Assembly: GCF_014650575.1 (NCBI RefSeq)
Contig: NZ_BMVF01000006.1
Location: forward strand, 62,001-126,000
From: Streptomyces naganishii JCM 4654
Lineage (GTDB): Bacteria > Actinomycetota > Actinomycetes > Streptomycetales > Streptomycetaceae
Direction: 5' to 3'
Length of the DNA stretch: 64,000 nt
Shown here: piece after piece, positions 17,564 through 26,889 of the stretch
Layout of the letters: the number at the start of each line of letters is the position of its first letter
Numbering within the stretch: the stretch's first letter is position 1
Position numbers and translations under genes: made by a program
The notes under the pieces: generated by a model
Told to the model about the DNA's origin: nothing
Database searches by the model: none
What the model saw: only the letters and a program-made list of their open reading frames with translations

Positions 17564-19117
17564 TCACACCACCCCCGGCCCCGCCGCCCCCGCTCCCGAC
17601 AGCGCGTCCAGGTCGCTCCTCCGGACCCTGATCACCAGCCACGCGGTGGCCAGCGCGAGCACGGCCATCGCCGCGGCCGGCACGAACGCCGTGGAGATGC
17701 CGTGTGCCAGCACCTCATGACTCCAGGGCGCCGGCAACTGCCGAGTCCGCGCGAACTCCGCCTTCTGCTCCGCGGACCCCTGCGCCAGCAACTTCGGCAC
17801 CTGCTTCTTCGCCTCGTCGGCAGCCGCCGTACCGAACACCGTCGTGAGGATGGACAGCCCCAGCGAACCGCCCACCTGCTGCGTGGCGTTGAGCAGCCCC
17901 GACGCCGCACCGGCCTCGTGCGGCGCGACCCCCGACACCGCCGTGACGGTCACGGTCACGAAGTTCAGCCCCATCCCGAAGCCGAACACCAGCATCGGCC
18001 CGAGCACCCCGCCGAGATACGAACTGCCGGGGCTGATGAACGTCTGCCACACAAGGCCGACCACCGCCAGCGTCGACCCGGCGACCATGAACGGCTTGGG
18101 ACCGAGCACCGGCAGGAACCGCTGCGACAGCCCCGCCCCCACCGCGATCGCGAACGTCACCGGCAGGAAGGCCAACCCGGCCTTGATCGGGCTGTATCCC
18201 AGCACGTTCTGCACGAACAGCACGATGTAGAAGAACATCCCGAACATCGCGGCCGCCAGGCTGAGCATGATCACGTACGTTCCCGAGCGGTTCCGGTCGG
18301 CGAACATCCGCAGCGGCGTGATCGGCTCCGGGGCCCGCCGCTCGGTGAACACGAACGCCGTCAGCAGCACCACCGCCGCGGCGAAGGACCCGATGGTGAG
18401 CCCGTCCCGCCATCCGTCCTCCGACGCGCGGATGAACCCGTAGACGAGGGCCGCCATACCGGCCGTGGAGGTCAGCGCGCCCGCGATGTCGAACCGCCCG
18501 GGGTGGCGCTGGGACTCCGCGATGTAGAGCGGCGTGAGCACCGCTATCAGCACACCGATCGGCACGTTGACGAAGAGCACCCAGCGCCAGTCGAGCCATT
18601 CGGTCAGCATGCCGCCGGCCAGCAGCCCGATCGCACCGCCGCCCGCGGACACCGCCGCGAAGACGCCGAAGGCCCGGTTCCGCTCAGGCCCCTCGGGGAA
18701 CGTGGTCGTGATGAGCGCCAGCGAGGTCGGCGACGCGATCGCGCCGCCCACACCCTGCAGGGCGCGCGCGGCCAGCAACTGCCAGGGCTCCTGCGCGAGT
18801 CCGCCCAGGAGCGAGGCGAAGGTGAACAACAGGATGCCGGTCATGAAGACCCGGCGCCGGCCGAGGATGTCGCCGGCCCGCGCCCCGAGGAGCAGCAGAC
18901 CGCCGAAGGTGAGCGTGTAGGCGCTCACGACCCAGGTGAGATCGGTCGTGCTGAACCTGAGCGCGTCTTGAATGTGCGGGAGGGCGATGTTCACAATCGT
19001 CGCGTCGAGTACCACCATGAGTTGGCAGGCCGCGATGACGGTGAGCGCGAGGCCGGGATGCCCCTCCCGGCGAGCCGCACCCGGCTTCTGTTCCTGGATC
19101 AACTGAGAGGTTGTCAC
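17564..19117 (-). CDS. MFS drug efflux transporter, DHA2 (14-TMS, EmrB/QacA-like)
   Basis: A 517-residue proton-driven multidrug exporter of the plasma membrane. The first membrane span carries LDATIVNIALP, the DHA2 motif; a motif A copy is GARAGDILGRRRVF, and motif C-like glycines lie in the fifth span. Fourteen hydrophobic segments are visible. The start is GTG 19117, with GGGGGA 7 nt upstream. It is transcribed away from a TetR gene, and the shared region has two 20-bp palindromes, so drug-responsive derepression is expected. The substrate is unknown. Confidence 0.9.
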   Translation of the reverse strand: MTTSQLIQEQKPGAARREGHPGLALTVIAACQLMVVLDATIVNIALPHIQDALRFSTTDLTWVVSAYTLTFGGLLLLGARAGDILGRRRVFMTGILLFTFASLLGGLAQEPWQLLAARALQGVGGAIASPTSLALITTTFPEGPERNRAFGVFAAVSAGGGAIGLLAGGMLTEWLDWRWVLFVNVPIGVLIAVLTPLYIAESQRHPGRFDIAGALTSTAGMAALVYGFIRASEDGWRDGLTIGSFAAAVVLLTAFVFTERRAPEPITPLRMFADRNRSGTYVIMLSLAAAMFGMFFYIVLFVQNVLGYSPIKAGLAFLPVTFAIAVGAGLSQRFLPVLGPKPFMVAGSTLAVVGLVWQTFISPGSSYLGGVLGPMLVFGFGMGLNFVTVTVTAVSGVAPHEAGAASGLLNATQQVGGSLGLSILTTVFGTAAADEAKKQVPKLLAQGSAEQKAEFARTRQLPAPWSHEVLAHGISTAFVPAAAMAVLALATAWLVIRVRRSDLDALSGAGAAGPGVV

Positions 19118-19140
19118 TATGAGTCCCCCACAACGGCGTT

Positions 19141-19208
19141 AGTGAACGATCGCGTTCACTGTCGCGTCAACGGTAGTGAGTCCCCAGTAGTGAACGCAAG
19201 CGTTCACT
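19141..19208. promoter_or_regulatory. Two TetR-type operators in the divergent promoter region
   Basis: Two 20-bp palindromes: 19141-19160 with arms AGTGAACG/CGTTCACT, and 19189-19208 with 9-bp arms AGTGAACGC/GCGTTCACT around AA. Their centres are 48 bp apart. They lie between the divergent MFS and TetR genes and are the obvious binding sites of that regulator. Confidence 0.88.
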
Positions 19209-19294
19209 TAAGGCTTCTCCCCGGTGCACCCCCGGCACCGGAACCGGAACGTCCCACTCCCCGCTTCCCGCTCCCTGCTCGCTGGAGACAACAG

Positions 19295-19918
19295 ATGGTT
19301 ACCTCGCGCTGGGCGGCCGCTCCCGCCCAGACGGCCGCTCCCCGCCGACGCGGCGCCGTACTCGAACGCGCCATCCTCGACGCCGCGCTCGACCAGCTCG
19401 GCACCGTCGGCTGGAAGGGCCTCACCATGGAAGGCGTGGCCGCCGGCGCCCAGACCGGCAAGGCCGCCGTCTACCGCCGCTGGCCCTCGAAGGAGGATCT
19501 CGTCGCCGACGCCCTGCGGGCCGGACTCCCGCGCGTGGAGGAGGCGCCGGACCTCGGCGGCGTACGCGAGGACCTGCTGGCCCTGTGCCGGCGCGCCCGT
19601 GACGCGATGTTCTCGCTCCCCGGCACCGCACTGCGCGCGGTCATTCACGAATGCGACCCGGCCCAGGCGGAACGCTTCCACGGCGTGATCTTCACGGGCG
19701 TGGTCGAGCCCACCGTCCGGCTGCTCCGCGACGTCATCACCCGCGGCATAGAGCGGGGCGAGGTGCGGCCCGACGCCGCGAACGGCTACGTCTACGACGC
19801 CATCCCGGCCATGCTGATGTACCGCTCCAAGATGTGCACCAGCGAATGGACCGATCAGGACCTCGAGGACATGATCGACCACCTGATGGTCCCCCTGCTG
19901 CGCCCGGCGGGCGGCTGA
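19295..19918 (+). CDS. TetR-family transcriptional regulator
   Basis: A 207-residue repressor. The N-terminal HTH (~27-72) has ILDAALDQLGTVGWKGLTM followed by the recognition helix region GKAAVYRRWPSKEDLV. The C-terminal domain resembles TetR_C members with a conserved GVVEPTVRLL helix. ATG 19295 has GGAG 8 nt upstream. It is divergent from the MFS exporter and almost certainly represses it, and itself, through the two palindromes between them. Neither the ligand nor the drug can be deduced. Confidence 0.9.
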   Translation: MVTSRWAAAPAQTAAPRRRGAVLERAILDAALDQLGTVGWKGLTMEGVAAGAQTGKAAVYRRWPSKEDLVADALRAGLPRVEEAPDLGGVREDLLALCRRARDAMFSLPGTALRAVIHECDPAQAERFHGVIFTGVVEPTVRLLRDVITRGIERGEVRPDAANGYVYDAIPAMLMYRSKMCTSEWTDQDLEDMIDHLMVPLLRPAGG

Positions 19919-19923
19919 CGGCA

Positions 19924-19947
19924 GGGGTGCGCGGCGGTACGCACCCC
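19924..19947 (+). terminator. Hairpin after the TetR gene
   Basis: A perfect 8-bp stem GGGGTGCG/CGCACCCC (19924-19931 with 19940-19947) with an 8-nt loop, 5 bp after the stop. Confidence 0.6.
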
Positions 19948-20001
19948 AGGGGGAAACCGGGGTGTCGCCGCGAGATCCCGTCGGCGTAGGCTAAGGGCGC
20001 C

Positions 20002-20703
20002 ATGCCGTACGAACCACCCACCCACACCGTCGAGCGCTCCCTCAGAGCCACGACCGGAGCGAAGGTCATTGCCGGTGTCGACGAAGTGGGGCGCGGCGCG
20101 TGGGCCGGCCCCGTCACGGTCTGCGCGGCGGTCACCGGACTGCGCCGGCCCCCCTTGGGCCTCACCGACTCCAAGCTGCTCACCGTCAAGCGGCGCACCG
20201 CGCTCGCCGCGGAACTGCACACCTGGGTGACGGCGTACGCCCTCGGGCACTCCTCCCCGCAGGAGATCGACGACCTGGGCATGACGGCCGCGCTGCGGCT
20301 GGCGGCGGTGCGTGCCCTGGAGGCGCTGCCCGTCCGTCCCGACGCGGTCATCCTCGACGGCAAGCACGACTACCTCGGCACCCCCTGGCAGGTCCGTACG
20401 GTCATCAAGGGCGACCAGTCGTGCGTGGCCGTCGCGGCGGCCTCGGTGATCGCCAAGGTCCACCGCGACAAAATGATGGCCGAACTGGGTGCCGACCATG
20501 CAGACTTCGGTTTCGCGGCCAACGCCGGATATCCGTCGCCCGTGCACCGGGCCGCGCTGGAGGAGCGGGGGCCCACCCCGTACCACCGGCTTTCGTGGGC
20601 GTATCTTGATGCGCTGCCCCGGTGGCGGCACCTCAAGAAGGTCCGCGCCTGGGCGGACGGGGGCGTTCCGGAGATCGAGGGTCAGCTCGGCTTCGATTTC
20701 TGA
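20002..20703 (+). CDS. rnhB: Ribonuclease HII
   Basis: A 233-residue RNase HII that cleaves RNA in RNA-DNA hybrids and starts removal of misincorporated ribonucleotides. The signature is [15 protein letters not shown] with catalytic Asp27 and Glu28. Other family parts are LTDSKLLT, the acidic [10 protein letters not shown] and the [12 protein letters not shown] helix. ATG 20002 lacks an SD; TAGGCT (19987-19992) is 9 nt upstream, so the transcript is probably leaderless. Confidence 0.94.
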   Translation: MPYEPPTHTVERSLRATTGAKVIAGVDEVGRGAWAGPVTVCAAVTGLRRPPLGLTDSKLLTVKRRTALAAELHTWVTAYALGHSSPQEIDDLGMTAALRLAAVRALEALPVRPDAVILDGKHDYLGTPWQVRTVIKGDQSCVAVAAASVIAKVHRDKMMAELGADHADFGFAANAGYPSPVHRAALEERGPTPYHRLSWAYLDALPRWRHLKKVRAWADGGVPEIEGQLGFDF

Positions 20704-20771
20704 CCGCTCCGCCCGCCCCGAAGTGCCACCCGCCCACGCGGGCCGCACCAACGTTTGATAAATATCAGCCC

Positions 20772-21413
20772 ATGCCTCTCATTCCCGAGGAGCCTCAGAT
20801 TCACGAGAGCGCCCAGGGTCCCCGCGTCACTCCGGCCACCGGCCGCACCGCGCCGACCCCCCGCCCTGTACCCGGCCCCCGCCCCGCGGCTCCGCCGCGC
20901 CCCGGACGTCCCGGCCCTGTGCGGCCCGCGCCGCCGGTGCAACGCACGCCCCGGGACGGTGGCGCCGCGACCAAGCCCGGGCCTGCGCAGCCGGCCACTC
21001 CGGCCGCTCCTACGGCCCCCGCGAGCCCCCAGATCCAGCTGATCCCCGCCTCTCCCGAGGGCGCCGTCGACGCGGCCGAGGAAGCGGTCGACCTGCTCCT
21101 GGAGTCCGGCCGTGCCCCCGGTGAGGTGCTGGTGATCACCACCGGCGACCCGCACCCGTGGGCCGCGCACGAACTCTCCTTCGGCGAGACCGCCTACTGG
21201 GCCCAGCACGACGCCGGCGACGACGTCTTCTACACCGGTGCCGCCGTGGCCGCCCGGGCCACGTCGCGTCCGGTCGTGGTGGTCGCCGTCAACGGTGGCT
21301 CGGACGGCGACGCCGCCAAGGCCCTGCCCCTGGCCCACTCGCTCGCCGGCGCGCTGCTGATCGTCTGCGGTGACCCGCAGCAGATCAACGCGGTGCTCGG
21401 CGCCGGCGTCTGA
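20772..21413 (+). CDS. Conserved actinobacterial protein with Pro/Ala-rich N-terminus
   Basis: 213 residues, unrecognised. Residues ~10-95 are a proline/alanine-rich linker. The C-terminal ~115 residues form a compact alpha/beta region (PEGAVDAAEEAVDLLLESG, then GEVLVITTGDPHPWAAHEL and PVVVVAVNGGSDGDAAKAL), ending in a GDPQQINAVLG segment. The look recalls a P-loop-less fragment of a nucleotide-binding fold, but no catalytic motif is complete. ATG 20772 has no SD; an AT-rich TAAATA (20759-20764) lies 7 nt upstream. It is 68 bp after rnhB. Confidence 0.6.
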   Translation: MPLIPEEPQIHESAQGPRVTPATGRTAPTPRPVPGPRPAAPPRPGRPGPVRPAPPVQRTPRDGGAATKPGPAQPATPAAPTAPASPQIQLIPASPEGAVDAAEEAVDLLLESGRAPGEVLVITTGDPHPWAAHELSFGETAYWAQHDAGDDVFYTGAAVAARATSRPVVVVAVNGGSDGDAAKALPLAHSLAGALLIVCGDPQQINAVLGAGV

Positions 21414-21898
21414 GCCGGTCCCGCACACCGGGCCGGCAGGCGTCCTCCAGGGTCAGACGGCGGACCCCGCCCGCGCACCCGCGCGGCGGGGGCTTCGGCG
21501 TGCACGCGAACGTGTCGCGCCGACCGGCCCCGGGTCACCTTTGTGCCGTACGCCTGCCCGCCGACGGGCCGGCCGGGGGCGCTCGCCTCTCGTGGCCCAA
21601 CGGGCGATGGCCCGACGGGCCGGTGATGGCGACGGGCCGGTGTCCTGGTCTTCCTGTGTCCTGGTGGTCCGGTGTCCCGGTGGGCCGACGGGTCCTCGAC
21701 GAGTCGACGAGTTGATGAATCGACGAGTCGATGAGTAGAGAAGCCCGCGAGTCACGAGCCCGCGACTCACGCGTCGCGAGTCCGCGAGTCGCGAGTGCAC
21801 GAGCCCGCGGGTCCAGCGGTCCGGGTCCGGAGTTGGGCGCGGAGCCCTCGGCCGGTGCCGTCACCGGCCGCGACGGCGTGCCCGGACCGCCGCCGGCC
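21414..21898. other. Gene-free region with degenerate short repeats
   Basis: About 485 bp between convergent genes. The second half (about 21590-21815) is made of degenerate words such as GACGGGCCGGTG, GTCCTGGT, TCGACGAGT and CGCGAGTC. No gene, SD or promoter is supportable. Confidence 0.55.
21590..21815. repeat. Degenerate tandem-repeat tract (GTGTCC/TCGACGAG/GCGAGTC words)
   Basis: Successive blocks of imperfect short repeats: GGTGTCCTGGT-like (about 21635-21690), TCGACGAGT-like (21696-21740) and CGCGAGTC/GCGACTC (21745-21800). It lies between convergent gene ends. Confidence 0.6.
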
Positions 21899-22513
21899 TC
21901 AGCGGGCCGCCGCGCGCCGCAGTACCTCGGAGGCGACGCCTCCGGTGCGGGGCTGCGGTGGCGGCGCCACGGCCGTCGCGAACGGTTCGGGCGGCGAGTC
22001 GGCGTTCGGGCGGCGGCCGCCGCGGCCCTCGCCGAGTACCTGCCAGCCGTCCCGGGTCAGCGTGATGTACGCCCCACAGCGCAGCCCGTGCAGGGTGCAG
22101 GCGTCGCGCAGACCCCACATCCACGCGCCGTCCTCCTCCGTCCAACGCCCGTCGCCCTCACGGCAGTAGAGCAGCACCGCGGTGCGCACCGGGGTACGGC
22201 GCCGCAGATCGTGCGGGATGACCCGGCGCAGCTGCGCGAGCAGTGCGTTGCGGAACATCCAGCCGTCCGCGGGCGCCGGACGGCGCACGAACGACGCGCT
22301 CGCCCGCAGCCGGTCGTCCGGATCGAGGACCGCGACCACGGCGGTGGCCGGCCCGGGATGGTGCCTGGCGTGCAGTCCGCTGACGACCTCGCGCGGATTG
22401 CGCAGCAGAGGGATGCCCGCGGCGGCCCACTCCGCGGGTTCGAGCAGGCGAGTGGCGGAGGCGGCGGACGTCGACAACGACGCCGCCGAGGACGGAGCGA
22501 ATCCGAAGGTCAC
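21899..22513 (-). CDS. Conserved hypothetical protein (Streptomyces)
   Basis: 204 residues, no known domain recognised. It starts at GTG 22513 (VTFGFAPSS) with AAGGGAGG immediately upstream. A central region (HHPGPATAVVAVLDPDDRLRASASF, then WMFRNALLAQLRRVIPHDL and RTAVLLYCREGDGRW) alternates hydrophobic strands and helices. A Trp/Gly-rich part (EDGAWMWGLRDACTLHGL) precedes a basic, low-complexity C-terminus. It has no signal peptide or membrane segment, so it is probably cytoplasmic. It is 281 bp downstream of recQ on the same strand. Confidence 0.6.
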   Translation of the reverse strand: MTFGFAPSSAASLSTSAASATRLLEPAEWAAAGIPLLRNPREVVSGLHARHHPGPATAVVAVLDPDDRLRASASFVRRPAPADGWMFRNALLAQLRRVIPHDLRRRTPVRTAVLLYCREGDGRWTEEDGAWMWGLRDACTLHGLRCGAYITLTRDGWQVLGEGRGGRRPNADSPPEPFATAVAPPPQPRTGGVASEVLRRAAAR

Positions 22514-22794
22514 GTTCCTCCCTTCGGCTACGCGCCCACACTGCGGGCGGGGTCGGACTGGGGGAGCGCACACCGCAGCAGAGCCCTACCTGATCACGGC
22601 TGAGCCGTGCGGGGAGCGGACTTCAATTCTTCCTGTCGAACTGGGATGCGGCAACGAGCAATTGAGGCAGCCGACCCATATCGGATGACCCGTGGCTTAT
22701 ATCCCTACCCCGTGTGCCGCCGTGCGACGCATGGGGAGGCGCCCCGGCTCGTGCTCGCCTTTGCCCGTACGGCTGGGCGACCACCCGCGCGGGT

Positions 22795-24960
22795 TCAGCC
22801 CTGAACAGCCAGTACCAGCGGCATCACCCCCTGTGCGCCGGCCCTTCTCAGCAGCCGGGCCGCGACCGCCAGAGTCCAGCCCGTCTCGGTGTAGTCGTCG
22901 ACGAGCAGGACGGGTCCTGGGCTGCCGGCGAGGGCGGACGCCAGGTCCGGCGGCACGGTCAGCGCCCCGTCGAGAGCCTTGAGACGCTGGGCGCTGTTGC
23001 TCCGGCGCACCGGCTCCGTGTCCCCGGTGTACTCCACGGTGCCCAGCAGCGGCAACCGGCCGACGTCGGAGATGTGCGCGCCAAGGGAGTTGATCAGCCG
23101 GGGCCGGGTGCGCGAGGCCACGGTGACCACGCCGACCGGGCGCGGCGGGGCGTCCGGTGCCCCGGAAGCCCAGCCCCCGGGGCCCTTCGCCCAGTCGGCG
23201 AGCACGCCCACCACCGCCCGCGCCACGTCCTCCGGCACGGGAGCGTCGGGGGCGTGCGAGGTGAGCATCGGCCGCAGCCGGTTGCCCCACCCGATGTCCG
23301 ACAAGCGCCCCAAAGCCCTTCCCGTGGCAGCCTGTTCAGCGGCGGGAATACGGCCCTTGAGGTCGACGCCGATCGCCGGCAGACCCGTCGGCCACATGCG
23401 GCGGGGCTCCACCTCCACCCCGGCCCGGCCGAGGTCCACGCGCGCGGCGTCCAGCGCCGCCGTGGAGGTGTCGGCGGTGAACCGGGCGCCCGCGCAGTTG
23501 TCGCAGCGTCCGCACGGCCTGGCGCTGTCGTCGTCGAGCCGGCGCTGCAGGAACTCCATCCGGCAGCCGGTCGTCGCCGCGTACTCGCGCATGGCCTGCT
23601 GCTCGGTCCGGCGCTGCCGCGCGACCCAGTCGTAGCGCTCGGTGTCGTACGTCCACGGCCGCCCGGTCGCGGTCCAGCCGCCCTTGACCCGCCGCACCGC
23701 GCCGTCCACGTCGAGCACCTTGAGCATGGCCTCCAGGCGGGAGCGGCGCAGCTCGACCAGGGGCTCCAGGGCGGGCAGCGACACCGGGCCCTCCGCGCGG
23801 GCGAGCACGTCGAGGGTCCGGCGCACCAGGTCCTCGGCCGGGAAGGCCAGCGAGGCGAAGTACTCCCAGATCGCCTCGTCCTCCTTGCCGGGCAGGAGCA
23901 GCACCTCGGCGTGCTCGACGCCGCGGCCGGCGCGGCCCACCTGCTGGTAGTAGGCGATGGGGGAGGACGGCGAACCGAGGTGCACGACGAAGCCGAGGTC
24001 GGGCTTGTCGAAGCCCATGCCGAGGGCGGAGGTGGCGACCAGGGCCTTCACCTTGTTCCCGAGCAGGTCGTCCTCGGCCTGCTGCCTCTCCGCGTTATCC
24101 GTGCGGCCGGTGTAGGAGGCGACCGTGTGCCCGCGGTGCCGCAGGAACGCGGTGACCTCCTCGGCGGCGGCCACGGTGAGGGCGTAGACGATCCCGGAGC
24201 CCGGGAGTTCGTCGAGGTGGTCGGCGAGCCAGGCCATCCGGTGCGCGGCGTCCGGCAGGCGCAGCACGCTCAGGCTCAGGCTGTCCCGGTCCAGCGGCCC
24301 GCGCAGCACCAGCGCGTCCGAGGCGTCGCCGGTCCCCAGTTGTTCGGCGACGTCCGCGGTCACGCGCGCGTTGGCCGTGGCGGTGGTGGCCAGGACGGGG
24401 ACGCCGGACGGCAGTTCGGTCAGCATGGTGCGCAGCCGCCGGTAGTCCGGGCGGAAGTCGTGGCCCCAGTCGGAGATGCAGTGGGCCTCGTCCACGACGA
24501 GCAGGCCCGTGGCGGAGGCGAGCTTGGGCAGCACCTGGTCGCGGAAGTCGGGGTTGTTGAGCCGCTCGGGGCTGACCAGGAGGACATCGACGGCGCCCGC
24601 GGCGATCTCCGCCTGAACGGTGTCCCACTCCTCGGTGTTCGCCGAGTTGATCGTACGGGCGTGGATGCCGGCGCGGGCGGCCGCCTCCACCTGGTTGCGC
24701 ATCAGCGCGAGCAGCGGGGAGACGATCACCGTGGGCCCGCTTCCGCGCGCCCGGAGCAGGGAGGTGGCCACGAAGTAGACCGCGGACTTGCCCCAGCCCG
24801 TGCGCTGGACGACCAGGGCCCGGCGCCGCTCGGCGACCAGCGCCTCGATGGCCCGCCACTGGTCCTCGCGCAGCCTGGCCGTGCCCGTGTCGTCGCCGAC
24901 GAGGCGGGCGAGTACCGCGTCGGCCTCCGCTCGCAGGCCGGCGTTGCTCGTGTGCTCCAT
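22795..24960 (-). CDS. RecQ-type ATP-dependent DNA helicase
   Basis: A 721-residue superfamily 2 helicase that unwinds 3'-5' and acts in recombination and fork repair. Motif I is RTGWGKS (residues 53-59), motif II is VVDEAHCISDWGHDFRPDY, and motifs IV-VI include a QQVGRAGRG segment. The RecQ zinc site is formed by the Cys set in TGCRMEF, ARPCGRCDNC. The last ~200 residues, with a phosphoribosyltransferase-like LLVDDYTETGWTL strand, extend beyond a minimal RecQ core. The start at ATG 24960 is favoured because the upstream promoter's -10 ends 7 nt before it and no SD exists. Confidence 0.88.
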   Translation of the reverse strand: MEHTSNAGLRAEADAVLARLVGDDTGTARLREDQWRAIEALVAERRRALVVQRTGWGKSAVYFVATSLLRARGSGPTVIVSPLLALMRNQVEAAARAGIHARTINSANTEEWDTVQAEIAAGAVDVLLVSPERLNNPDFRDQVLPKLASATGLLVVDEAHCISDWGHDFRPDYRRLRTMLTELPSGVPVLATTATANARVTADVAEQLGTGDASDALVLRGPLDRDSLSLSVLRLPDAAHRMAWLADHLDELPGSGIVYALTVAAAEEVTAFLRHRGHTVASYTGRTDNAERQQAEDDLLGNKVKALVATSALGMGFDKPDLGFVVHLGSPSSPIAYYQQVGRAGRGVEHAEVLLLPGKEDEAIWEYFASLAFPAEDLVRRTLDVLARAEGPVSLPALEPLVELRRSRLEAMLKVLDVDGAVRRVKGGWTATGRPWTYDTERYDWVARQRRTEQQAMREYAATTGCRMEFLQRRLDDDSARPCGRCDNCAGARFTADTSTAALDAARVDLGRAGVEVEPRRMWPTGLPAIGVDLKGRIPAAEQAATGRALGRLSDIGWGNRLRPMLTSHAPDAPVPEDVARAVVGVLADWAKGPGGWASGAPDAPPRPVGVVTVASRTRPRLINSLGAHISDVGRLPLLGTVEYTGDTEPVRRSNSAQRLKALDGALTVPPDLASALAGSPGPVLLVDDYTETGWTLAVAARLLRRAGAQGVMPLVLAVQG

Positions 24961-24967
24961 GGGTCCC

Positions 24968-24990
24968 ATACAACAGGACGGCACTGACAA
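24968..24990 (-). promoter_or_regulatory. RecA-NDp/PafBC-like promoter of the recQ-type gene
   Basis: On the minus strand, TTGTCAGTG (plus 24982-24990), 8 bp, then TTGTAT (plus 24968-24973). The 9-mer and spacing are identical to those before the DinG-type gene; the -10 is weaker (T at position 2). Seven bases separate the -10 from the ATG. Confidence 0.62.
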
Positions 24991-25090
24991 TCGGGACACC
25001 GCGGCGGCGCGACCGCCGGGGTGACGTGTCCCTGCCCGGACTTATCCACAGGCCGAAGCGGAATTTTCCCGTCCGCGAGATCGTCGGCGC

Positions 25091-26689
25091 ATGACGAATC
25101 ACAGCGAAACGCCAGGACCCGCCGGTAACAGCCACATCGCGTACGAAGGACCGGGCCCCGAGCACCAGATCACCCTCCGCACACCGGCAGAGCTCGCCGA
25201 CGCCCTGCCCTACCTGCTCGGATACCGGCCGGAGGACAGCATGGTCCTGGTCGCGCTGCACGACCAGGACGGCCGCGGCCGGTTCGGCGGCCGGGCCAGG
25301 CTCGGCATCCCGTCGAGCAGCGGAGACTGGCCGTCCGCCGCCCGCCAGCTCGCGCACGGCCTGATCACCGGCAGCGAGCGCAGGGGTGCCAAGCCCGCGC
25401 AGATGGTCGCCTTCGTCTGCCAGGAGCCGGGTCCCGGCGAGTCGGGACGGCAGGTCATGCGCCGCCTGGCGCCCCTCGCGCAGAAACTGCGCACGGAGTG
25501 CGGGCGCCTCGACGTGCCCGTCATCGAGGCGATGTGCATCTCCGCCGGCCGCTTCTGGTCCTACTGCTGCCCCACCGAGGGGTGTTGCCCCGAGGACGGC
25601 CGGCCCATGGGGCTGCCCGGCACCTCCGTGCTGGCCGCCGCGGCGGCCTACGCCGGCATCCAGGTGCGCGGCAGCCTGAAGGAACTGCGGGCCCGCTTGC
25701 TCCCCTGGGAGACCGCCGCCGCGCTGGAACAGGAGATCGCCCTGGACTCGGCCGGCCTGGCCGTGGTCCCACGGATCCTCGACGACCACCGCCGCGCCGA
25801 AGTGGCCGAGGAGACCCTGGAACTCGCCGAGCGGGTCATGCGGCGCCTCGCCGAGGCGCCCTTCGTCGCCGGCAGCGCCGCCGCGGACCTGCGCGATGAC
25901 GGCCTGATCACCTCGGAGGAGGCCGCCACGCTGATCCTCGGCCTTCAGGACCGGACCACCCGCGACCGCGCGGCCGAGTGGATGGAAGGGGACGACGCGG
26001 GTCCCGCCCTCCGGCTGTGGCGGGCCCTCGCCCGCCGCTGCGTCGGCCCGTACGGCGAGCACGCCGCGGCGCCCCTGACCCTCGCCGGCTGGGTCGCCTG
26101 GTCGACCGGCGACGACCTCGAGGCCCGCGAGGCCCTGGCCATGGCGTTGGGAGCGGACCCCGAATACCTCTTCGCCCGCCTCCTCCACCAGGCCTGCAAC
26201 GAAGGACTGGACCCCGAGTCGATCCGCCGCTGCCTGCGCGGCGAACGAGTCCAGCGCGTGCGGGCGCAGGGTCCTACGGCGAACGACGCGGACACTGCGG
26301 CACCTTCGCGGCCGGACGGCCCGGAGGGTGGGCGGATGAGCGACCTCGAGGAGGCGGGTGACCGCGGAGAGCTGCCCGACGACGGCATGGAGCCGCTGGT
26401 GACGGACCGGACACCGAACACAGGCGGTTTCCGCACCCTCTCCCGCGAACCGCAGGAGACGTCGCCGCGCCGCAGGCGCCGCACGCGGGCGGGGGAGCCC
26501 CGCCCCGTCGTGGCCGCCCCGGACAGGACCCGGCCCGGCACCCCACGGCCCGACGGCGCGCACTCCGGCCCGTCCCGCAAGCCCGGCCGCGGCCGTCCGG
26601 ACGGCACTGCCAAGGGCGGGGCGCGGCGGGGGAGCGCCCGCAACCCTGGCGCGGACCCCTCCGTGCACACCACCGGGGAGGAGAGGTGA
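25091..26689 (+). CDS. DUF4192 domain-containing protein
   Basis: A 532-residue actinobacterial protein of unknown function. The DUF4192 domain covers about residues 22-400, with the typical opening LRTPAELADALPYLLGYRPEDSMV and a Cys-rich SYCCPTEGCC loop (~155-165) that could bind a metal. A helical region follows (RRLAEAPFVAGSAAA..., LAGWVAWSTGDDLEA...) that resembles tetratricopeptide-like packing. The last ~130 residues are Arg/Pro/Gly-rich and disordered. It is divergent from recQ and ends in overlap with a possible GTG start of the next gene. Confidence 0.83.
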   Translation: MTNHSETPGPAGNSHIAYEGPGPEHQITLRTPAELADALPYLLGYRPEDSMVLVALHDQDGRGRFGGRARLGIPSSSGDWPSAARQLAHGLITGSERRGAKPAQMVAFVCQEPGPGESGRQVMRRLAPLAQKLRTECGRLDVPVIEAMCISAGRFWSYCCPTEGCCPEDGRPMGLPGTSVLAAAAAYAGIQVRGSLKELRARLLPWETAAALEQEIALDSAGLAVVPRILDDHRRAEVAEETLELAERVMRRLAEAPFVAGSAAADLRDDGLITSEEAATLILGLQDRTTRDRAAEWMEGDDAGPALRLWRALARRCVGPYGEHAAAPLTLAGWVAWSTGDDLEAREALAMALGADPEYLFARLLHQACNEGLDPESIRRCLRGERVQRVRAQGPTANDADTAAPSRPDGPEGGRMSDLEEAGDRGELPDDGMEPLVTDRTPNTGGFRTLSREPQETSPRRRRRTRAGEPRPVVAAPDRTRPGTPRPDGAHSGPSRKPGRGRPDGTAKGGARRGSARNPGADPSVHTTGEER

Positions 26690-26889
26690 GCACCACGCCG
26701 ACCGCGTCCACCCACCCCCGTTCGGTCGGCTTCCCAGGCCAGAGGCGTGACCCGGACGACTTCCGCCGCGTTCACCTGAGTGGCGGAACGCCTGGCCGGG
26801 GCGCACCGCCGAACCTCCCGTGCCTCTCACGGGCCGGCGCCGGGCGCCGGATCCGCCCGAGGCCCACAGAGCGCAGAGGAAGCCGCCCC

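Noticed and set aside
19141..19208. GAAC...GTTC palindromes as LexA (SOS) boxes
   Set aside because: The spacing between half-sites is 6 bp, not 4, and the repeats match TetR-type operators between the regulator and its pump.
26686..26889. 68-residue N-terminal extension of the debranching-like protein from GTG 26686
   Set aside because: The SD and GTGA overlap are attractive, but third-position GC falls to about 80% and the residues are Arg/Pro-rich without conservation cues; kept only as an alternative start.
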